Source: Pseudomonadota bacterium
GTDB lineage: Bacteria > Pseudomonadota > Gammaproteobacteria > Burkholderiales > Burkholderiaceae_B
Direction of reading: 5' to 3'
Length of the DNA stretch: 11,872 nucleotides
Assembly: GCA_023389535.1 (NCBI GenBank)
Contig: JAEWEH010000091.1
Coordinates: forward strand, 1-11,872
Under the pieces are notes generated by a model. The model did no database searches. It was not told where the DNA came from and worked only from the letters and a program-made list of their open reading frames with translations. Of the stretch, positions 7,060-11,872 are shown in pieces; positions within the stretch are counted from its first letter, which is position 1, and each line of letters starts with the position of its first letter. The position numbers and the translations under genes are program-made.

Positions 7060-8544
7060 TCAGCGGCGATTGCGGTTCGATTGTGGATCGAGGCGGTTGT
7101 CGATGTATGCCTGGCCGCGTAGCTGGCTCAGCCAGTCCTCGAACGCGGGCTCGACGCGACGCTCGAACAGAATCTGCCGCGCCTGCATGCGCTTGAACTC
7201 GTTTTCCATGTTTTTAGTGCGTCGTTCCAGCACCTGGATCAGATGCCAGCCGAATTGCGACTTCACGGGCTCGCTGATCTGATTGAGTTCCAGCGCATTC
7301 ATGGCCTGCTCGAATGCGGGCACGGTTTCGCCCGGCGTCAACCAGCCCAGGTCGCCCCCTTGCGGAGCCGTCGCGTCTTCGGAATTGCGCTTGGCAAGGT
7401 CTTCGAAGCTTTCGCCGTTCAGAATGCGTTGTCGCAGTTGCTCGAGGCGGGCACGGGCCTTGTCGTCGGACATCACCTTGGTCGTCTTGATCAATATGTG
7501 ACGCGCGTGCGTCTGCGTCACCATCATGGGCCCTTGCTGCTGCATCGGCATTTGCGGCGCCGCGGTGGGGGGCTGGGATGCGGCGGGGCGCTGCTGGCCA
7601 GACGGGCCACGCGTCACCACCTTGAGGATATGGAAACCATTGCCGCTCTGCAGGATGTCGCTGATCTGGCCGGCTTGCAAGCCCTTGGTTGCGCTGATGA
7701 ATAGTTCAGGCCAGCCTTCGAGCGGGCGCACGCCCATGTCGCCCCCTTCAAGTGCTTGCGGTCCATCGGACGATGCTGCCGCAACGCCGGCGAAATCGGC
7801 ACCGCCGCGCACCTTGGCCAGCAGCCCTTCGGCTTTCTTGCGCAATTCCTGCACGCGCGCAGGCGGCGACCCTTCAGGCACGGCGACCAGTATCTGTGCC
7901 AAGCCCAGTATGGCTGGCCCGGTCTGCTGGGCGGGCGCCTGGGGCTGCGCTTGCGCCGCCTGCGGCGCGGCGGCGATCTGCTGGCCCTGGCCCTTCAGGA
8001 AGGCGTCGATCTCGGCATCGGAAATGTGTATGGTGCTGTCCACCGCCCGCTGACGCAGTTGATCCATGCGGACCTCCTGGCGCAGATTCTTCAGGTAGGC
8101 ATCCCACTTGACGCCTGACTTTTCCACTTCCTGGCGCAGGCGATCCGTGCTGATGCGATTGCGCTGCGCTATGGTTTGCACAGCTTGCTCGACCTGGGCG
8201 TCCGTCACCTGTATGCCCAGCCTGTTGGCTTCCTGCCGGGCCAGCTCTTCGGTGATCATGCGCTGCAGCACCTGCTTCTGCAGCACGCCGTAATCGGGCA
8301 CCGGTATGTTCTGACGCGACAATTGTTCGCGCGCGGCCTCTGCCTGAGCATTGAGTTGCTGCAGTGTGATGACCTGTTTGTTGACGACGGCTGCGATGCC
8401 GTCGACGAACTGCTGCGAAGGCTGCGCCTGGGCCGACGTGTTCGGCTTGGCGGCGCTGGCCGCCAACGCCGCGCCCGACGACAGCGCGCCCACCGCTGAA
8501 ATCAATAGAAACGCCCACAAGCGTCTGGCGTGCAGACTACGCAT
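7060..8544 (-). CDS. surA: Periplasmic chaperone / peptidyl-prolyl isomerase SurA
   Basis: SurA escorts unfolded outer-membrane proteins, LptD among them, across the periplasm to the Bam machine. The 494-residue precursor has a signal peptide (basic start, hydrophobic 9-22, cleavage likely after ALA at about residue 28). An N-terminal chaperone domain follows at about 43-188, beginning [15 protein letters not shown]. Two parvulin domains follow: about 212-312 ([14 protein letters not shown] to [10 protein letters not shown]) and about 345-442 ([11 protein letters not shown] to [10 protein letters not shown]). The C-terminal helix completes the chaperone core. It is longer than E. coli SurA (428) mainly because of Gln/Ala/Pro-rich linkers at about 188-210 and 313-344, the second also Met-rich. 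The ATG overlaps the lptD stop by one base (TAATG), with AGAGG 8 nt upstream. Confidence 0.96.
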   Translation of the reverse strand: MRSLHARRLWAFLLISAVGALSSGAALAASAAKPNTSAQAQPSQQFVDGIAAVVNKQVITLQQLNAQAEAAREQLSRQNIPVPDYGVLQKQVLQRMITEELARQEANRLGIQVTDAQVEQAVQTIAQRNRISTDRLRQEVEKSGVKWDAYLKNLRQEVRMDQLRQRAVDSTIHISDAEIDAFLKGQGQQIAAAPQAAQAQPQAPAQQTGPAILGLAQILVAVPEGSPPARVQELRKKAEGLLAKVRGGADFAGVAAASSDGPQALEGGDMGVRPLEGWPELFISATKGLQAGQISDILQSGNGFHILKVVTRGPSGQQRPAASQPPTAAPQMPMQQQGPMMVTQTHARHILIKTTKVMSDDKARARLEQLRQRILNGESFEDLAKRNSEDATAPQGGDLGWLTPGETVPAFEQAMNALELNQISEPVKSQFGWHLIQVLERRTKNMENEFKRMQARQILFERRVEPAFEDWLSQLRGQAYIDNRLDPQSNRNRR

Positions 8545-10943
8545 TATTCATACCTCTCGAAGGTGGTTTTTTCAGGTATAGGTGGAGTCACGGACTCGTA
8601 GCCAGCGATGCGCTCGCGCAGCAGCCGCATCGGGTCTGAACCGATGGAGCCCAGGCCGGACAATTCCAGTTGGAAGAACATGGCGGTATTGACGTCTTCC
8701 TTGGAAATCGCATAGCGCTGCATGACAACCCGTGCCGCCCAGCAGCAATCGCCCTTGTATTCAAGGCCAAAAATCGATTGCGTCGAACGCTTTTCCTGCA
8801 AGGAATAATCATAGCGGCCCAAGGCATATACCTTGCCGGTGATGGGCCACTGACCGGCCACCGATACCTGCTCCTTGCTGTTGTCGATGTATAGCGGGTT
8901 ATCGACCACACTCGGGTCCGCAATTTGCGAAGGGTCGCGCTTGTAGCGGTAAGAAGCCGACACCGTTGCCAGGCGTTTCGGTTCCCAGCGGAAGCCGGCC
9001 GTCATGCGGTTCCTGTCCTTGGACTCCGGGTTGTATTGGGCGTCGAAACGAACCGTGAACTTGTCGGTCAGCGCAGCCGATGCGCCCACCAGATAGTCGG
9101 ACTTGGTCTTGGTGCGGCCCTCTTCCCAAGGGTACAGTGTGACCCGTTGGTCCTGGAAGTAAAGGCGCTGCGCCGCCTGCAGCGATAAACGCTCGAAGCC
9201 GGTATCCGCGTCCAGCCAGCGCGACGTCAAACCTATCGTCAATTGATCCGCGTCGGCGATGCGATCCCAACCGCCGCTGAAAATATTTTCGTCGAAAGCT
9301 TGCGCGAAGTTGAAGTCGGCGTAGTAGGTATCGAATACCGGCAGCTGCGTTTGGTCGCGGTAAGGCACGCGCAAATAATAAATGCGCGGCTCCAGCGTCT
9401 GGATGGCATCGTTGCCGAACAGCGTTGCGTCGCGCTCGAAGGTCATGCCGGCATCCACCGACATGATGGGCACCACGCGGGACTGCGTCTTGGGCTGCGG
9501 GCCGGTGGCGCGCACGAAAGGCGAGGAAAAATCACGCCAGTCCATGCTGTACTGGCTCATGTGCAGGCCCAGCTTGGGTGTGACATACCAACCCGCCCGC
9601 GTGATGGGATACGCCACCGAGGTATACGAGCTGAAACGTGTGCCATCGTAAGACTGGTAGGGGTCCATCCCCGCGGGGCCCGGATAGGGATGGGTGCCGT
9701 ACTTGAACTTGGGCATGACGAAGCGGGTGGCGTAATTGTCCGATTGGACATCGAAACCGCCCCAGTTGTAGCGGGCGCCCCGCACATAGAGTTCCGGCAG
9801 TTTGTCGTACTGCGGCAGCAAATAAGGCCCCGTCCTGTCTTGCAGGGTCTGGTAGGTATAGGCGTAAAGGGACGCACTGAAATACTTGTATCCGCTCCAA
9901 TTCAGGCCGGCGTTGCTGGGCAGATAACTGTAGGTCGCCTCGTTCAGTCCAAAGGACGAAAAATCCCGGAAGTAATCGTCGTCGGATGCCCGGCGGATAT
10001 CGAACGAAGCGTTCACACCGCCACCCAGGCTGTGCGCATGCTGCCAGGCGTAATACCAGCGGTCCCGATCGGCCAGCTTGTCGTTGGGCAGGTAGGTGCC
10101 ATAGAGCGTGCCGCCATACCCCGAACCCAGGTAGCGGAATTCAGCGCCCAATTGCGTACCGCGCTTGGCCATGAAGCGCGGAATCAGCGTCGCATCGTAG
10201 TTGGGCGCCAGGTTGAAGTAATAAGGCAGCGTCAATTCCATGCCGCCCTTGCTGGACGTGCCATAGGTCGGCATCAGGAAGCCGGACTTGCGCTCTTTCC
10301 TGATGGGAAAGCTAAGGTAAGGGGAATACAGGATGGGCACATCTTTGAAGTACAGCACGCCATGGCGCGCAATCCCTTCGTTTTCGTCGAAATGCAGATC
10401 CACCCTGGGAGACTTGATGTACCAGGCGGGCGACGGGCAGGGGCAACCCGAATAGGTGACCTTGGCCAGCCGCATGTGGTTCTTGCTGAAGATGTCCGCT
10501 TTGGTGGCCGTGCCGGAGCCCCCGCTTGCGCCCAGCCAGAAGTTCGGATCGTTGACTTCACCAGTTTCACTATTGATGTTGTAGTCCAGTGACGGGCCAC
10601 GCACGATGCTGGCGTCGCGCATGATCAGGCCGTTTCCGCGCACCCGGACCTGGCCCGTGGACCGCTGGTAGTCAATGTAATCGCCCTTGACGACCGAATC
10701 GATGCGGCGGACCTCGGCCGAGCCGGTCAGGATGACCTTGCCGTCTTCATCGGTTTCCATTTTGTCCGCCACCATGAAGGACGACATTTCATTGTCGTCG
10801 ACATTGGTGTGTACCCGCAGGCTGGGGGCGACTTGCAAGCTATCAAGCGCGGGGCGCGCGGATGCGTTCGCGGCAGGCTGTTGCGCCTGCGCCGCCGCCA
10901 CACCGCCGACAGCGAATAAAATTGCCCACCAAACCGAACGCAC
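8544..10943 (-). CDS. lptD: LPS-assembly outer-membrane protein LptD
   Basis: LptD is the outer-membrane beta-barrel that, plugged by LptE, inserts LPS into the outer leaflet. The product is 799 residues (E. coli 784). It has a signal peptide with cleavage likely after AQA at residue 20, then an OstA/LptA-like periplasmic domain (about 55-200) containing VADKMETDEDGKVILTGSAEV and DYIDYQRSTGQVRVRG. A long barrel rich in aromatic strands follows, with the family landmarks GVLYFKDVPILYSPYLSFPI and EPRIYYLR. The only cysteines are C167, C169, C733 and C734; the N-terminal cysteine found in E. coli is absent. The GTG at 10943 was chosen because AGGAGA precedes it by 10 nt and the signal peptide follows at once. 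An upstream in-frame GTG at 10982 adds 13 residues without a ribosome binding site and overlaps a TATAGT promoter-like hexamer. It heads an operon with surA and rsmA. Confidence 0.96.
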   Translation of the reverse strand: MRSVWWAILFAVGGVAAAQAQQPAANASARPALDSLQVAPSLRVHTNVDDNEMSSFMVADKMETDEDGKVILTGSAEVRRIDSVVKGDYIDYQRSTGQVRVRGNGLIMRDASIVRGPSLDYNINSETGEVNDPNFWLGASGGSGTATKADIFSKNHMRLAKVTYSGCPCPSPAWYIKSPRVDLHFDENEGIARHGVLYFKDVPILYSPYLSFPIRKERKSGFLMPTYGTSSKGGMELTLPYYFNLAPNYDATLIPRFMAKRGTQLGAEFRYLGSGYGGTLYGTYLPNDKLADRDRWYYAWQHAHSLGGGVNASFDIRRASDDDYFRDFSSFGLNEATYSYLPSNAGLNWSGYKYFSASLYAYTYQTLQDRTGPYLLPQYDKLPELYVRGARYNWGGFDVQSDNYATRFVMPKFKYGTHPYPGPAGMDPYQSYDGTRFSSYTSVAYPITRAGWYVTPKLGLHMSQYSMDWRDFSSPFVRATGPQPKTQSRVVPIMSVDAGMTFERDATLFGNDAIQTLEPRIYYLRVPYRDQTQLPVFDTYYADFNFAQAFDENIFSGGWDRIADADQLTIGLTSRWLDADTGFERLSLQAAQRLYFQDQRVTLYPWEEGRTKTKSDYLVGASAALTDKFTVRFDAQYNPESKDRNRMTAGFRWEPKRLATVSASYRYKRDPSQIADPSVVDNPLYIDNSKEQVSVAGQWPITGKVYALGRYDYSLQEKRSTQSIFGLEYKGDCCWAARVVMQRYAISKEDVNTAMFFQLELSGLGSIGSDPMRLLRERIAGYESVTPPIPEKTTFERYE
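8553..8557 (-). promoter_or_regulatory. Ribosome binding site of surA inside lptD
   Basis: AGAGG on the minus strand lies 8 nt before the surA ATG, within the last codons of lptD. Together with the one-base TAATG stop/start overlap it allows reinitiation by ribosomes finishing lptD. Confidence 0.65.
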
Positions 10944-10953
10944 GAGAATTCCG

Positions 10954-10959
10954 TCTCCT
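10954..10959 (-). promoter_or_regulatory. Ribosome binding site of lptD
   Basis: AGGAGA on the minus strand, 10 nt before the GTG at 10943, is the only good Shine-Dalgarno in the lptD leader and favours this start over the GTG at 10982. Confidence 0.65.
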
Positions 10960-10967
10960 GAAAACAG

Positions 10968-10973
10968 ACTATA
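10968..10973 (-). promoter_or_regulatory. Candidate proximal -10 element for lptD
   Basis: TATAGT on the minus strand matches five of six -10 positions and would place a transcription start about 17 nt before the GTG at 10943, still leaving the AGGAGA site in the message. No good -35 is visible, and no sigma-E type GGAACTT box was found. Confidence 0.3.
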
Positions 10974-11014
10974 TTTTGGCACAGTAACCCAAGCCTAACC
11001 GATGGGCGACCCGG

Positions 11015-11021
11015 TATTATA
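11015..11021. promoter_or_regulatory. Symmetric -10 element between divergent lptD and amgK
   Basis: TATTATA reads TATTAT on the plus strand (11015-11020, five of six consensus) and the perfect TATAAT on the minus strand (11016-11021). Each reading faces the gene it would serve: amgK to the right, lptD to the left. Neither direction has a strong -35 (TTTCCT at 16-nt spacing is the best on the minus side). Such overlapping hexamers can drive divergent transcription. Confidence 0.45.
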
Positions 11022-11050
11022 GAGAATAGAACAGCCGAGGAAAGCGTGGC

Positions 11051-11077
11051 ATGAACCCCTGCGTCGGCACCCAGTAA
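11051..11077 (+). CDS. Eight-codon upstream ORF in the amgK leader
   Basis: This short frame encodes MNPCVGTQ and ends in TAA at 11075-11077. It is preceded by GAGGA (11037-11041) 9 nt before its ATG, the best ribosome binding site in the leader. It ends 15 nt before the amgK ATG, which itself has no clear Shine-Dalgarno, and it is in the same frame as amgK. It may be a leader peptide that delivers ribosomes to amgK by reinitiation, or a chance ORF. No function is claimed. Confidence 0.4.
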   Translation: MNPCVGTQ

Positions 11078-11092
11078 CCGAACTTCGCGAAC

Positions 11093-11872
11093 ATGAAACA
11101 GAATTTGAACAGCAGCGCCGAATCCCGCCTGATCCAGCTCAAGACCTGGCTGAACAGCCTGGGCGAAGCATACCGGCTGGACCTTGCCACCCTGCGGCCC
11201 GCGTCCAGCGATGCAAGCTTTCGCCGCTATTATCGCTTGCAATCCGGCGACCGCAGCATCATTGCCATGGATGCGCCCCCGGAACAAGAAGATTGCAGGC
11301 CTTTCCTGCATGTGGGCGACCTGCTGCGCCAGGCACGCCTGAATGTACCCGCCATTCTGGCCGAAAATCTTGCCGAAGGGTTTCTTTTACTGTCCGACTT
11401 GGGCACGCAAACCTATTATCAGGCGGTACAGGCCGGACTGGACGATGCCCGGTTGCAAACTTTGTACCGCGAGGCCCTGGCGGCGCTGGTGCGTCTGCAG
11501 CATGCGTCGGTCAAGGGCCTGCCTGCTTACGATGCCGACAAACTCAGACAAGAGCTGACCGTCTTTCCAGAATGGTACGCGCATCGTCATTGCAAGGCCG
11601 AACTGGCCCCTGAAGACCTGGCGACACTGGACAGCGCGTTCTCTATGCTGGTCGCCGACAACATCAACCAACCCTTGGTATTGGTACACAGGGATTACCA
11701 TTCCCCCAATCTCATGGTGGGTGCACAGGATAAGGATCCCGGCATCATCGATTACCAGGACGCCCTCTACGGCCCGATCACTTACGATATTGCGTCCCTC
11801 GTCATGGACGCCCGCACCACATGGGAAGAACCGCAGCAGCTGGATTGGGCCATCCGCTATTGGGAAGCCGCC
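11093..11872 (+). CDS. amgK: N-acetylmuramate/N-acetylglucosamine anomeric kinase, 5' part
   Basis: AmgK phosphorylates the anomeric position of MurNAc (and GlcNAc) so that MurU can make UDP-MurNAc directly, a peptidoglycan-recycling bypass that confers intrinsic fosfomycin tolerance in pseudomonads. The frame is open to the window end, giving 260 residues with no stop. It is an aminoglycoside-phosphotransferase-fold kinase: SSDASFRRYYR and MDAPPEQEDCRPF in the N-lobe, GFLLLSDLGTQTY in the hinge region, catalytic loop HRDYHSPN at 199-206 (D201, N206) and metal-binding DYQDA from D220, followed by YGPITYDIASL. These blocks match Pseudomonas AmgK rather than antibiotic kinases. The divergent position next to lptD-surA is also the Pseudomonas arrangement, in which murU follows. 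The ATG at 11093 matches the family start; an in-frame stop at 11075 limits extension upstream. Confidence 0.92.
   Translation, partial: MKQNLNSSAESRLIQLKTWLNSLGEAYRLDLATLRPASSDASFRRYYRLQSGDRSIIAMDAPPEQEDCRPFLHVGDLLRQARLNVPAILAENLAEGFLLLSDLGTQTYYQAVQAGLDDARLQTLYREALAALVRLQHASVKGLPAYDADKLRQELTVFPEWYAHRHCKAELAPEDLATLDSAFSMLVADNINQPLVLVHRDYHSPNLMVGAQDKDPGIIDYQDALYGPITYDIASLVMDARTTWEEPQQLDWAIRYWEAA

Noticed and set aside
9243..10592. A 449-codon open frame antisense to lptD
   Set aside because: It lies wholly opposite a well-recognised lptD, has no recognisable domain, and is the expected shadow of a G+C-rich gene.
10944..10982. Longer lptD start at GTG 10982
   Set aside because: No ribosome binding site, puts 13 polar residues before the signal peptide, and overlaps a promoter-like TATAGT and the AGGAGA site used by GTG 10943.
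1..11872. Mobile element, CRISPR, tRNA/rRNA, toxin-antitoxin or defence system
   Set aside because: No repeats, terminal inverted repeats, cloverleaf-like segments or recognisable genes of these classes; all coding space is explained by conserved housekeeping and envelope genes.

Overview
This window is a stretch of ordinary, conserved chromosome from a Gram-negative betaproteobacterium. The G+C-rich codon use, the protein flavour and the gene neighbourhood (gmhB-plsC-ygjP-like-gloA on one side, amgK divergent from lptD-surA-rsmA on the other) point to the Alcaligenaceae (the Bordetella/Achromobacter/Pusillimonas group), but the genus cannot be fixed from the sequence alone. No mobile element, CRISPR array, tRNA, rRNA or prophage gene is visible. 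Coding density is very high. The only non-coding gaps are about 115, 182 and 149 bases long, and no gene-free stretch reaches 300 bases.

Layout. Positions 1-2624 (+ strand) hold a rightward series. It begins with the 3' part of gmhB (heptose bisphosphate phosphatase), followed by a PlsC-type lysophospholipid acyltransferase, a YgjP-like zinc metallohydrolase that overlaps the acyltransferase by 14 nt, and gloA (glyoxalase I, TTG start). A strong hairpin lies between the last two. Positions 2629-4857 (- strand) hold a FadE-type acyl-CoA dehydrogenase that converges on gloA with only 4 nt between the two stop codons. A 182-nt divergent intergenic region with an inverted repeat and a short direct repeat separates it from a fused SpmA-SpmB-like membrane protein (5040-6269, +). 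The 3' end of that gene overlaps the end of rsmA by 19 nt.

Positions 6251-10943 (- strand) form a tight operon transcribed in the order lptD, surA, rsmA. LptD is the outer-membrane LPS translocon. SurA is the periplasmic chaperone that helps LptD and other barrels fold. RsmA methylates 16S rRNA. The lptD stop and surA start share one base (TAATG), and surA and rsmA are 5 nt apart. Unlike the E. coli order, no pdxA lies between surA and rsmA. Divergent from lptD, at 11093 to the window end, is the 5' part of amgK (MurNAc/GlcNAc anomeric kinase of peptidoglycan recycling). It is preceded by an 8-codon upstream reading frame that carries the only good ribosome binding site in that leader.

Functionally the window is mostly about the cell envelope: LPS inner-core heptose supply (gmhB), phospholipid acylation (plsC), LPS export (lptD), outer-membrane protein folding (surA) and wall recycling (amgK). 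The rest is fatty-acid oxidation, methylglyoxal detoxification and ribosome maturation. I found no obviously new system. The most interesting points are small: a perfect beta-clamp-type pentapeptide in the disordered N-terminus of the YgjP-like protein, the cysteine arrangement of LptD, the upstream ORF and symmetric -10 element at the lptD/amgK divergence, and the sporulation-type SpmAB fusion in a non-sporing lineage.
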